Positions 9,267-17,180 of a DNA stretch of 64,000 bases are shown here, in pieces. A program made the translations under genes and the position numbers. How positions within the stretch are numbered: the stretch's first letter is position 1; every line of letters starts with the position of its first letter. The notes beneath the pieces are model-generated. The model saw nothing but the letters and a program-made list of their open reading frames with translations, did no database searches and was not told the DNA's origin. Source of the stretch: Azospirillum endophyticum (GTDB lineage: Bacteria; Pseudomonadota; Alphaproteobacteria; Azospirillales; Azospirillaceae); contig NZ_JAENHM010000070.1 of the NCBI RefSeq assembly GCF_016595245.1, positions 1-64,000 of the forward strand, written 5' to 3'.

Positions 9267-10154
9267 TCACGCCGCCTGACGGCCGTCGCGGGCCTTGGCC
9301 TGCGACGACAGCGCGGTGGCGACCTCGACTTCTGCCAGACTGGGCTGGATGTCGGTGTACAGCACCTTGCGGGCATATTCGGCGCAAACCTGCGGCGGGC
9401 TGCCGCGCAGATAGGCGCACAGCGCCGCCTTGATGCAGAAATACATGTTCAGTTCCGATTCGCGGCGCTGGCGGGCGGCGCTGGCGATCGGGCCGACCAT
9501 GCCGTAGGACAGCAGCACGCCGAGGAAGGTGCCGGTCAGCGCCCCGCCGATCATCCGGCCCAGCACCTCCGGCGCCTCGCTGATCGCGCCCATCGCGTTG
9601 ATGACGCCCAGCACCGCGGCGACGATGCCCAGCGCCGGCAGCGCGTCGGCGAGGTTCTGCAACGCCTTCGGCACCTGGTTCAGTTCGCGGCCCAGCGTGT
9701 CCAGCTCCTCCGCCATCAGCGATTCCAGGTCGTGCGGGTTGTCCTGCCCCAGCGCGATCAGGCGCAGGTAATCGCACAGGAAGGTGATGCAGCGGTCATA
9801 GCGCAGGACATTGGGATATTGGGTGAACAGCGGGCTTTCCGCCGGCTTGTCGATGTCGGCCTCAATCTGCGACATGCCCTTGGACTTGGCGACGCGCAGC
9901 AGCCCGTAGACCAGCGCGATCATGTCGAGATAGTCGTTCTTGGGCGTGGCCCGGCCGCGGGCGATGGTGCCGACGGCGCGCAGCGTGTCGCGCAGCACCG
10001 ACGGGCTGTTGGCGATGGCGAAGCCGCCGATGCCGGCACCGATGATGATGACGATCTCCACCGGCTGCCACAGCACCGCCATCCGCCCGCCCATCGCGTA
10101 GAACCCGCCGAGCACGCTGGCAAACACCGCGATCAACCCGAACATCAAGCGCAT
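9267..10154 (-). CDS. motA: Flagellar motor stator protein MotA
   Basis: Stator subunit with four membrane helices that drives flagellar rotation together with MotB. The N-terminus MRLMFGLIAVFASVLGGFYAMGG and the segment WQPVEIVIIIGAGIGGFAIANSP match MotA of the alphaproteobacterial type, and LGRMIGGALTGTFLGVLLSYGMVGPIAS contains the third and fourth helices. The cytoplasmic loop carries the charged residues that contact FliG. The length is 295 aa. A flagellar promoter candidate lies about 55 bases upstream, so motAB can be transcribed apart from the large gene before it. Confidence 0.95.
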   Translation of the reverse strand: MRLMFGLIAVFASVLGGFYAMGGRMAVLWQPVEIVIIIGAGIGGFAIANSPSVLRDTLRAVGTIARGRATPKNDYLDMIALVYGLLRVAKSKGMSQIEADIDKPAESPLFTQYPNVLRYDRCITFLCDYLRLIALGQDNPHDLESLMAEELDTLGRELNQVPKALQNLADALPALGIVAAVLGVINAMGAISEAPEVLGRMIGGALTGTFLGVLLSYGMVGPIASAARQRRESELNMYFCIKAALCAYLRGSPPQVCAEYARKVLYTDIQPSLAEVEVATALSSQAKARDGRQAA

Positions 10155-10208
10155 GTCTTCTTCTCCGGATGTGCAAAGGCCATCGCGATTGGGGGCAACG
10201 GTCCGCCG

Positions 10209-10240
10209 ACGCTACAGCCCGCCGTTTAAAGCGGCTTTAC
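10209..10240 (-). promoter_or_regulatory. Candidate flagellar promoter of motAB
   Basis: On the minus strand the region reads GTAAAGCCGCTTTAAAC, then after TTTAAA exactly 13 bases and CGT (GTAGCGT). GTAA and TTAA half-sites are seven bases apart. It lies between the end of the large secreted-protein gene and the motA start. Confidence 0.5.
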
Positions 10241-10257
10241 GGATCGGGGCCCAAAGG

Positions 10258-12651
10258 TCAGGGGGACTGCCGCCACGCTCGCGCCAGCCGGTCGAGCGCG
10301 CCGGCCGCGGCGAGGTCGCGCTCGACCGACTCCGCGCGCAGCGGCCCGTCGGCGGGCGGCGGGGCGAGCGCGTCGAGCAGCCCGGCCCAGCGGGTGCCGG
10401 CCAGACGCGCGCGCTGCGCCTCGCCGAAACCGCGCAAGGCATCGGCATCGCCGGCCAGATAGGCCGACAGCCCCTGCAAGGCCAGATCGTCGGCCGTGGG
10501 ATCCGTCCCGGTGGCGGCGAGTTCGGCGAAGGCGCTGCGCGCCGCCCGCCATTCCCCGGCGGCGAACAGCCCCTCGGCCCGCAGCCGCGCCGCCTCCGCC
10601 CCACCCAGGCCGCGCAGCGCGTCGAGCGCCCGCACCATGTCGCCGTCGCCGAGCAGCGCGTCGGCGCGCAGCAGGGCGCGGCGTTCGGCCAGAGCCGGCT
10701 CCAGCGCCGACCCGCCGGTGCGGGCCAGCACGTCCAGCGCCTCCCCTTCGCGCCCACCGTCGATCAGGGCGCGGGCCAGGGTGGCGCCAAGCTCCGCCCG
10801 GCGCGCGCCGCTCGCGCCTTCCGTCAGCGCATGCAGGATGCGGGTGCCCTCCAGCCCGTAGCCGTCGCGCAGCAGCAGCGTGGCGAGCCGCAGCCGCAGC
10901 CGGCCGTCCGGACTGTCGGCCAGCGTCACCAACCGGCCGTGCCGCGCCTGCAACGCCAGCGCATACAGCCCGCCCGGCGGCGACCGCTCCAGCCGATCGA
11001 GCACGGCGCCCAGCAGGGTCCGCCCGGCCGCCAGCGCGTCGCGCCCGCGCGCGGTGGCGCCGAAGCGCCGCCCCAGCAGGCCGAAGATGTCGAGCGCCGC
11101 GTCGGTCCTGCCGCTGCGGGCATAGGCGCCGCCCAGCGCCGCCAGCGCATCCGTCTCGATCTCGTCGCCGCGCCAGGCGAAACGCAGGGCCTCCAGCGCG
11201 GCGATGGCGCCGTCCTCGTCCAGCCGGCCGAGACCCCGGCGCAGCTCGATGGCGCGCACTTCCGCCCGCCGGGCGAACGGACCGCGGCGCAAGGTCGCCG
11301 CGGCGTCATAGCGTTCGAGAGCCGCGTCGGGAGTCGCCTTCAGCTCCGCCAGCCGGCCGCGGAAATAATCGAGCCGGCCGTCGGCCATGCCCGTCGAATC
11401 GACGGTGATCATCTCCAGCACGATCAGGTTCAGCGCCACGCTGTCCCCCGCCTCGTCCGCCGCGGCGGCGAGGGTGGTCAGCAGCCGGCTGCGCAGGTCG
11501 GCCGGATAGTCGAGCAGCCGGCGGAGCGCGATGGGCAACCCCTCCTTCGCCGCCGCCCAGCGGTTCGGCGCCAGCGCGACGCTGCGCCAGACATGGTGGT
11601 CGGGCATGGCGCCGGCCGGCAGCTGGACGAACAGGTTGTCGTCAGGCGCGTCCTCGCGGTCGAGCGCGCGGAAGGCATCGCCGAGGATGCGCAGGCTGTA
11701 ACGCTGGTCGGACGCCGGCGACAGGCTGGCCGCCGTCTCCAAGGCCGCGCGCCCTTCCTCGTCCATCGCGCGGGCGAGCAGGAAGCGGACCAGCGCGATC
11801 TGCGCCTCGACCCGCGCCCGGCCCTGCGCCTTGTCGAACGCGCCTTGCAGAGCCGCGCGCGTGCGGTTGAAATCGTCCCCGGCCCAGCCGGCGAGATCCA
11901 TCGCCCCGATGGGCGGCGGAGCGGGCGGCTTTGGCGGTTCGGCGGCCTGGGGTGCGGGTTTCGCCGGGCGTTCCGGCATGCGCTCCAACTGGCGCAGGGT
12001 CTCTTGGATACTGTCGCGTACCTCGCCTTCCAGGCTGGCGACGATGGGGAGGGGCGCACTCTCCCCCTCCTTCTCCCTCTCCCCCCCGGGGGGGAGAGGG
12101 GACTCTGCCGGGGCTGTGAGATTGACAGGCGCCGCGTTGGCCGTGCCGATGGGGTTCAGCGCTTCGACGACTCCGGTGATACTGACAGCGCCAACCTCCG
12201 GCGCCGCAGCCGCGACCACCGCATCCGGCGTCCCCTCCACCGCCCCGTCCCCCGTCCCCCCCGGCTTGACCCCCGGAACCGGCGGCCCGCCGACATCGAC
12301 GATCAGGTTCCGCCGCTCCATGAAGCTTGCCACCCGCGCCCCGCAGGGCACCGTCGCGATCAGGCTGCGACCGCCGTCTGCCGTGACGAAGTCCGCCAGC
12401 CGGCGGGAGAAGCTGTCACGCAAACTCGCCAGCGGCCAGCGCAGCGGATCGGGTACGCTGACGCGCAGGACGCAGCCGTCGACGACCGCGACCGGTTCCA
12501 CCCCCTTCGGCACCGACAGCACCAGCCGCGAATAGTCGCCATGGTCGCCCAGCTGCGCCCGGACGGCGGCCTGCGCCGGACCCGGCGCCGCCAGCAGGGC
12601 GAGAACCAGCGTCGAACCAAGCGTCAGTGCGGTATCCGGGCGCCGTTTCAT
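10258..12651 (-). CDS. Large secreted helical-repeat protein encoded upstream of motAB
   Basis: Unrecognised 797-aa protein, predicted to be periplasmic. The start MKRRPDTALTLGSTLVLALL gives a clear signal peptide cleaved near PAQA. A beta-rich N-terminal domain (about residues 30-120, with SRLVLSVPKGVEPVAVVDG) is reminiscent of AMIN-type domains. A low-complexity linker follows, then some 550 residues of alanine/leucine-rich helical repeats resembling TPR/Sel1 solenoids (for example LGGAYARSGRTDAALDIFGL). Its place before motA suggests a motor-associated role like rhizobial MotC, but I see no clear MotC similarity. A GC palindrome inside the gene encodes part of the linker. Confidence 0.7.
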   Translation of the reverse strand: MKRRPDTALTLGSTLVLALLAAPGPAQAAVRAQLGDHGDYSRLVLSVPKGVEPVAVVDGCVLRVSVPDPLRWPLASLRDSFSRRLADFVTADGGRSLIATVPCGARVASFMERRNLIVDVGGPPVPGVKPGGTGDGAVEGTPDAVVAAAAPEVGAVSITGVVEALNPIGTANAAPVNLTAPAESPLPPGGEREKEGESAPLPIVASLEGEVRDSIQETLRQLERMPERPAKPAPQAAEPPKPPAPPPIGAMDLAGWAGDDFNRTRAALQGAFDKAQGRARVEAQIALVRFLLARAMDEEGRAALETAASLSPASDQRYSLRILGDAFRALDREDAPDDNLFVQLPAGAMPDHHVWRSVALAPNRWAAAKEGLPIALRRLLDYPADLRSRLLTTLAAAADEAGDSVALNLIVLEMITVDSTGMADGRLDYFRGRLAELKATPDAALERYDAAATLRRGPFARRAEVRAIELRRGLGRLDEDGAIAALEALRFAWRGDEIETDALAALGGAYARSGRTDAALDIFGLLGRRFGATARGRDALAAGRTLLGAVLDRLERSPPGGLYALALQARHGRLVTLADSPDGRLRLRLATLLLRDGYGLEGTRILHALTEGASGARRAELGATLARALIDGGREGEALDVLARTGGSALEPALAERRALLRADALLGDGDMVRALDALRGLGGAEAARLRAEGLFAAGEWRAARSAFAELAATGTDPTADDLALQGLSAYLAGDADALRGFGEAQRARLAGTRWAGLLDALAPPPADGPLRAESVERDLAAAGALDRLARAWRQSP
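12075..12100. repeat. Perfect palindrome of repeat family B inside a coding region
   Basis: A perfect 26-base palindrome made of CCCTCTCCCCCCC and its complement. It is the same core found between fliE and fliQ, downstream of thiD and elsewhere in the window. Here it stays in frame and encodes the linker peptide SPLPPGGERE of the large secreted protein. Confidence 0.75.
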
Positions 12652-12730
12652 CACAGTCGTCTCGCATTTTATCGAAATGATCGTCAAACCCGAGCCAAGA
12701 CCGGCAAGGCATCGTCCGGACCGGTCCAGG

Positions 12731-12766
12731 TTGAAACCCGGCTTTAAACTGCCTCGTCCAGATTAA
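12731..12766 (+). promoter_or_regulatory. Candidate flagellar promoter of the flgF operon
   Basis: TTGAAACCCGGCTTTAAAC lies 47-65 bases upstream of the flgF start codon and matches the CCGGCTTTAAA core seen at flgB. The downstream CGT of the other copies is replaced by ATT (CCAGATTAAG), so this is a weaker member of the set. Confidence 0.4.
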
Positions 12767-12795
12767 GGCGGAGTTCAAAACCGGAGTGTTCGGCG

Positions 12796-13527
12796 ATGGA
12801 GAACCAGCTTTACATCGGACTGTCGCGCCAGATGGCGCTGCGGCGGCAGCTGGACGTCGTCGCCAACAACGTCGCCAACATGAATACGGTCGGTTTCCGC
12901 GGCGAACGCACCCTGTTCGAAGCGGCGATGGAGGCCGGCGGGCGCAAGCCGACCGACCGCATCGCCTTCACCATCGACCGCTCCACCTACACCGACCTGC
13001 GGGCCGGCGCCTTCTCCGAGACCGGTAACCCTTATGACGTGGCGCTGGACGGCGACGGCTTCCTGTCGGTGCAGACGCCGGACGGCGTGCGCTACACCCG
13101 CGACGGCCGGCTGCGCCGCGATGCCGACGGCACGCTGGTCGGCACCAACGGCTATCCGGTGCTGGACGACGGCCGCCGGCCCATCGTCATCCCGTCCGAT
13201 GCGTCCAGGATCACCATCGGCTCCGACGGGCTGCTGTCGGCCGACGGCGCCGTGGTCTCGCGCATCGCCGTCTCGCGCTTCGACAACCCGCAGGCGCTGA
13301 AGCAGACCGGCGACCTGCTGTTCGAGCCGGCCGACGGCATGGAGGCGCGCCCCGCCCCCGACACCCGGCTGGTGGAGGGCAAGGTCGAGCGGTCCAATGT
13401 GCAGGGCATCGTCGAGATCGGCCGGATGATGGACCTGACCCGCGACTATCAGGCGGTGACCAAGATGGTGGACGACGGCCAGGACCTGCTGCGCTCCGCC
13501 ATCAACCGCCTCGGCAAATCCTCTTAA
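12796..13527 (+). CDS. flgF: Flagellar proximal rod protein FlgF
   Basis: Rod protein of the basal body. The N-terminal motif LDVVANNVANMNTVGFRGER and the YDVALDGDGFLSVQTPDGVRYTRDG block are typical of FlgF/FlgG. The C-terminal VERSNVQGIVEIGRMMDLTRDYQAVTKMV is the conserved rod-protein helix. The length, 243 aa, is normal. It is the first gene of the plus-strand operon flgF-G-A-H and is followed by flgG after 24 bases with a good ribosome-binding site (AGGGAG). Confidence 0.95.
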   Translation: MENQLYIGLSRQMALRRQLDVVANNVANMNTVGFRGERTLFEAAMEAGGRKPTDRIAFTIDRSTYTDLRAGAFSETGNPYDVALDGDGFLSVQTPDGVRYTRDGRLRRDADGTLVGTNGYPVLDDGRRPIVIPSDASRITIGSDGLLSADGAVVSRIAVSRFDNPQALKQTGDLLFEPADGMEARPAPDTRLVEGKVERSNVQGIVEIGRMMDLTRDYQAVTKMVDDGQDLLRSAINRLGKSS

Positions 13528-13551
13528 AGCCCCCACAGGGAGAGTCCGTCC

Positions 13552-14337
13552 ATGCGCGTGCTCAGCATCGCGTCCACCGGGATGATGGCCCAGCAGATGA
13601 ACGTCGAGGTCATCTCCAACAACATCGCCAACATCAACACCACGGCCTTCAAGCGCTCGCGCGCCGAATTCCAGGACCTGATGTATCAGGCGGAAAAGCG
13701 GCAGGGCAGCCAGTCGACCGACAGCGGCACCATCGTGCCGACCGGCGTCGAGGTGGGGCTGGGCGTGCGGCCGACCTCGGTCAACCGCATCAACACCACC
13801 GGCAACCTGACCTCCACCGGCAACGAGCTGGATCTGGCGATCGAAGGGCGCGGCTATTTCAACGTGACCCAGCCCGGCGGCGACACCGTCTACACCCGCG
13901 CCGGCAGCTTCAAGCTGTCGCCGGAGGGCAGCATCGTCACCGCCGACGGCTTCACCGTCGCCCCCGGCATCACCGTGCCGCAGGGCACGCGCGAGGTGGT
14001 GATCAACCGCTCCGGCGAGGTGCTGGCCTATGTCGACGGCAAGGCCCAGCCGGTCAACCAGGGCCAGCTGGCGATGACGGTGTTCGTCAACGATTCCGGG
14101 CTGGAGGCGCTGGGCGACAATCTGTTCCGCGCCACCCCGGCATCGGGCGAACCGCAGGAGGGGCTGGCAGGCCAAGCCGGCTTCGGCACCATCCGCCAGA
14201 AATACCTGGAATCCTCCAACGTCAACGTTGTGCAGGAGATCACCGAACTGATCTCCGCCCAGCGCGCCTACGAGATGAACGCCAAGGTGATCGAGGCCGG
14301 CGACCAGATGGCCTCCACCATGACCAACATGCGGTGA
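13552..14337 (+). CDS. flgG: Flagellar distal rod protein FlgG
   Basis: Distal rod subunit. MRVLSIASTGMMAQQMNVEVISNNIANINTTAFKRSRAEFQDLMYQ is a near-consensus FlgG N-terminus, and the C-terminus (LESSNVNVVQEITELISAQRAYEMNAKVI) is equally typical. The length of 261 aa matches the family. Its stop codon overlaps the GTG start of flgA, implying coupled translation. Confidence 0.97.
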   Translation: MRVLSIASTGMMAQQMNVEVISNNIANINTTAFKRSRAEFQDLMYQAEKRQGSQSTDSGTIVPTGVEVGLGVRPTSVNRINTTGNLTSTGNELDLAIEGRGYFNVTQPGGDTVYTRAGSFKLSPEGSIVTADGFTVAPGITVPQGTREVVINRSGEVLAYVDGKAQPVNQGQLAMTVFVNDSGLEALGDNLFRATPASGEPQEGLAGQAGFGTIRQKYLESSNVNVVQEITELISAQRAYEMNAKVIEAGDQMASTMTNMR

Positions 14338-15044
14338 CGACCGTGCAGCACCCCCTCCGCCGGCCGCTCTCCGTTCTCCTGCTCGGGACCATGCTGGCGC
14401 TCCCCCTTCCGGCTGCCGCCGGCTCTGTCGAGACGCGGCTGGCGGAGGAGCTTCTGGCCTCCCTCGGCCCTTCGGTTCCGCCGGACGCCCAGGTGGCGCT
14501 GACTCTGGGCCGCCCCTTCGACGGGCCGGTGGACGCCGTGCGCGACATCGGCCTCGATCCCCGCACCGGCATCTTCCAGGCCCGCATCCTCAGCAACGGC
14601 CACGCGGTCGAGCTGAGCGGCCGGGCCGACGTGGAGGTGACGATGCCGGTGCCGGTCCGCCGCATCCGGCCGGGCGAGGTGATCGAGGCGTCGGACCTGA
14701 CCACAATCCGCCTGTCGCTGGACCGCGCCGGGGCCGGCTTCATCGCCACCGCCGACGCGCTGGTCGGTCAGTCGCCGCGCCGGCAGCTCTCCGCCGGGCG
14801 GCTGGTCCAGGTCGGTTCGGTCGGCGCCCCCATCGTCGTCCAGCGCAACCGGCCGGTGACGCTGGTCTACGAGGACGGCGCGCTGCTGCTGGCCGCCCGC
14901 GGGCGGGCGTTGCAGGAGGGCGGCGTCGGCGACAGCGTCCGCGTCATGAACATCGCCAGCAGCACCGTCGTCACCGGCACCGTCACCGGTGCCGAGACCG
15001 TTTCGGTCAGCGGCCCCCGCCTGCCACAAGCCGCAAAGCCTTAA
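14334..15044 (+). CDS. flgA: Flagellar basal body P-ring formation protein FlgA
   Basis: Periplasmic chaperone needed to assemble FlgI into the P ring. It starts at a GTG overlapping the flgG stop (GTGA). A signal peptide follows (SVLLLGTMLALPLPAAAGSV). The SAF-like C-terminal domain contains RRIRPGEVIEASDLTTIRL and GQSPRRQLSAGRLVQ, the conserved FlgA motifs. The length is 236 aa. The gene lies between flgG and flgH, as in many alphaproteobacteria. Confidence 0.93.
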   Translation: MTTVQHPLRRPLSVLLLGTMLALPLPAAAGSVETRLAEELLASLGPSVPPDAQVALTLGRPFDGPVDAVRDIGLDPRTGIFQARILSNGHAVELSGRADVEVTMPVPVRRIRPGEVIEASDLTTIRLSLDRAGAGFIATADALVGQSPRRQLSAGRLVQVGSVGAPIVVQRNRPVTLVYEDGALLLAARGRALQEGGVGDSVRVMNIASSTVVTGTVTGAETVSVSGPRLPQAAKP

Positions 15045-15070
15045 GTCCTTTCATCGAGGGAGCTTCCGTC

Positions 15071-15802
15071 ATGCGCACCGCGCTCGTCCCCATCCTGCTG
15101 CTGTCGCTTGGCGCCGGCGGCTGCGCGCGGCTGGCCGACATCGGCAGCGCTCCTTCCCTGTCGGAGATCTCCAACCCGGCGATGCAGCCGGAAGCCCGCG
15201 TCATCTCGCTGCCGATGCCGCAGCCGTCGATGGCCGAGCAGATCCCGAGTTCGCTGTGGCGCACCGGGTCGCGCGACTTCTTCCGCGATCCCCGCGCCAA
15301 GGCGGTCGGCGACCTGCTGACCGTGGTCATCGACATCTCCGACCAGGCGCAGCTGCGCAACAGCACCCAGCGCGGGCGCACCAACAACGAGAAGGCCGGG
15401 CTGCCCAACTTCTTCGGGCTGGAGAGCCGCCTTCCCGCCATCCTGCCCGACGCGGTCGATCCGTCCAGCCTGGTCGATCTCGACAGCTCCAGCACGTCGA
15501 GCGGCAACGGCACCATCCAGCGCAACGAGCGCATCGCCATGCGCGTCGCCGCCGTGGTGACCCAGGTGCTGCCCAATGCCAATTTCGTCATCGCCGGCCG
15601 GCAGGAGGTGCGGGTGAACTACGAACTGCGCGAGATGCGCATCGCTGGCGTCATCCGCCCCGAGGACATCAGCAACGCCAACACCATCGAATACGACAAG
15701 ATCGCCGAGGCGCGCATCACCTATGGCGGCCGCGGCCAGATCACCGACGTGCAGCAGCCGCGCTACGGCCAGCAGGTGCTGGACGTGATTCTGCCTTTCT
15801 GA
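15071..15802 (+). CDS. flgH: Flagellar L-ring lipoprotein FlgH
   Basis: Outer-membrane L-ring subunit. The lipoprotein signal peptide has its lipobox at LGAGGC with the acylated Cys18. The conserved stretch SLWRTGSRDFFRDPRAKAVGDLLTVVIDISDQAQLRNST is the FlgH core, and the C-terminus RGQITDVQQPRYGQQVLDVILPF is diagnostic. The length, 243 aa, is normal. The ribosome-binding site GAGGGAG lies just upstream. Confidence 0.96.
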   Translation: MRTALVPILLLSLGAGGCARLADIGSAPSLSEISNPAMQPEARVISLPMPQPSMAEQIPSSLWRTGSRDFFRDPRAKAVGDLLTVVIDISDQAQLRNSTQRGRTNNEKAGLPNFFGLESRLPAILPDAVDPSSLVDLDSSSTSSGNGTIQRNERIAMRVAAVVTQVLPNANFVIAGRQEVRVNYELREMRIAGVIRPEDISNANTIEYDKIAEARITYGGRGQITDVQQPRYGQQVLDVILPF

Positions 15803-15830
15803 TGATCCGGTCTGTTCGGGAGCCCGCGCC

Positions 15831-16298
15831 ATGAAAGCCGTCCTGCTGTTCGCCGTGGCCGCGGCGCTCGCCTTCGCCGGCGGCTACGGCTTCGGCCGGT
15901 TCGAGGCCCCGCAGGGCGCCGGCCCCACCCCCGCCGCTCCCGCCGAAACCGTCGCCGGCGGCCCCTATTACGTGGAGGCCGGCCAGCTGGTCGTGCCGAT
16001 GTTGGAGCGCGGGCGGACCGTCGCCTTCATCCTGACCCAGGTGACGCTGGAAGCCGGCAGCGCCGACGACGCGCTGCTGGTCCGCCGCCGCCTGCCGCAC
16101 GCCCGCAGCGCCATGCTGGAAGCCCTGTTCGACCTCGCCGGCCATGGCCGTTTCAACGGCCCGGCGGTCGATCCGCAGGGCGTCGCCGCCGCGCTGCTGG
16201 CCGGCGCCAACGGCTCCCTCATCGGCCGCGAGACCGCCCAGCCGATCCGCGCCGTGCTGATCGACCGCCTGCTGCGCCAGGACAACACGCGCTTGTAA
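15831..16298 (+). CDS. FliL-like membrane protein at the end of the flgFGAH operon
   Basis: A 155-aa protein with one N-terminal membrane helix (residues 2-23, KAVLLFAVAAALAFAGGYGFG) and a periplasmic domain. Its layout, YYVEAGQLVVPMLERGRTVAFILTQVTLEAGS followed by a helix beginning VRRRLPHARSAMLEAL, resembles FliL. Rhizobia also carry a fliL gene just after flgH. A clearer FliL is encoded upstream of fliM in this window, so this would be a second, divergent copy or an unrelated flagellar protein. The flagellar context is firm; the family is tentative. Confidence 0.55.
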   Translation: MKAVLLFAVAAALAFAGGYGFGRFEAPQGAGPTPAAPAETVAGGPYYVEAGQLVVPMLERGRTVAFILTQVTLEAGSADDALLVRRRLPHARSAMLEALFDLAGHGRFNGPAVDPQGVAAALLAGANGSLIGRETAQPIRAVLIDRLLRQDNTRL

Positions 16299-16325
16299 GT
16301 GCGTCCTCTTCTCCCTCTGAAGAGT

Positions 16326-16464
16326 CCCCTCTCCCCCCGGGGAGAGGGTTAGGGTGAGGGGGGCGCGTGGCGAGGATTTTCAAGCATCGCGCACCCCCGG
16401 TCTCCTATCAGATCCACCCCATGCCTCCCCCTCACCCCGACCCTCTCCCCGGGGGGAGAGGGGG
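16326..16464. repeat. Composite palindromic repeat, family B, between convergent operons
   Basis: Two palindromes (CCCTCTCCCCCCGGGGAGAG core at the left, a CCCTCTCCCCGGGGGGAGAG core at the right) face each other across about 90 bases. Each is flanked inward by GGTTAGGGTGAGGG or its counterpart CCCTCACCCCGACC. It fills the gap between the ends of the convergent flgH and flgD operons, a place suited to a bidirectional terminator. Confidence 0.75.
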
Positions 16465-16491
16465 AATCCCCAAACGGGAGAGGGCGTATTT

Positions 16492-17160
16492 TCACGATGC
16501 CGACAGCACCGCGCCTGAATCCACCGTGGCGCCGTTCTTCAGCACGAACTTGCTGGCGCCGTCGACGCTGCGCACCTCGGCCACCGTGTCGGTGACGACG
16601 GTGGCGCTGTTCAGCGCCTTGCCGTCCTTGTCCTTCGCCGTCACCCGCAGCGTATAGACCCCGTCGGGCGCGGTGCCGCCGCTGGCGGTCCTGCCGGTCC
16701 AGTCGAAGACCTGCCGGCCGGTCTTCGGCGAGCCGGGCGTGCTGTAGACGACGCTGCCGGCACCGTTCAGCACCTCCAGCTTCACGGAAGCCGGCGAACC
16801 GTCGACGGTATAGGCGGCTTCCGCCTTGCCGCCGGTCAGCGACAGCTGGTCCGACGCCACCTCCACCTTGCGGCCGAGCAGGGCCATGTCCATGCGCATG
16901 CCGCTGCTCTTCAGCGTGTCCAGCACCTTGCCGAGCGTGTCGTTGGAGCGCATCGACTGCTCCACGGTGGACAGCTGCGCCAGCTGCGTCATGAACTGGG
17001 TGGCGTCCATCGGCGCCAGCGGGTCCTGGTTGCGCAGCTGCGCGGTCAACAGCTTCAGGAAGGATTCGTAATCGACGGTGGCCTTCTTGGGCTCTTCCGT
17101 GGCGGCGGCCGCGGTCTTTGTCGTGGTGGTCGGCAGACCGGTGCCGGACGTTGTGGTCAT
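16492..17160 (-). CDS. flgD: Flagellar hook assembly (capping) protein FlgD
   Basis: Hook cap that directs FlgE assembly and is later discarded. The N-terminal region has the diagnostic DYESFLKLLTAQLRNQDPL followed by MDATQFMTQLAQLSTVEQSM. The C-terminal half contains FlgD Ig-like/tudor-like elements (YTLRVTAKDKDGKAL). The length is 222 aa. It is the last gene of the operon fliL-fliM-DUF6468-motE-fliK-flgD, 20 bases after fliK. Confidence 0.95.
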   Translation of the reverse strand: MTTTSGTGLPTTTTKTAAAATEEPKKATVDYESFLKLLTAQLRNQDPLAPMDATQFMTQLAQLSTVEQSMRSNDTLGKVLDTLKSSGMRMDMALLGRKVEVASDQLSLTGGKAEAAYTVDGSPASVKLEVLNGAGSVVYSTPGSPKTGRQVFDWTGRTASGGTAPDGVYTLRVTAKDKDGKALNSATVVTDTVAEVRSVDGASKFVLKNGATVDSGAVLSAS

Positions 17161-17180
17161 GGCGGTGAAGTCCTTCCTGT

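Noticed and set aside
10153-12747. A plus-strand reading frame of 864 codons opposite the secreted-protein gene
   Set aside because: It is a GC-rich shadow. The minus-strand frame has a signal peptide and natural composition, while this one is dominated by Arg, Gln, Gly and Pro.
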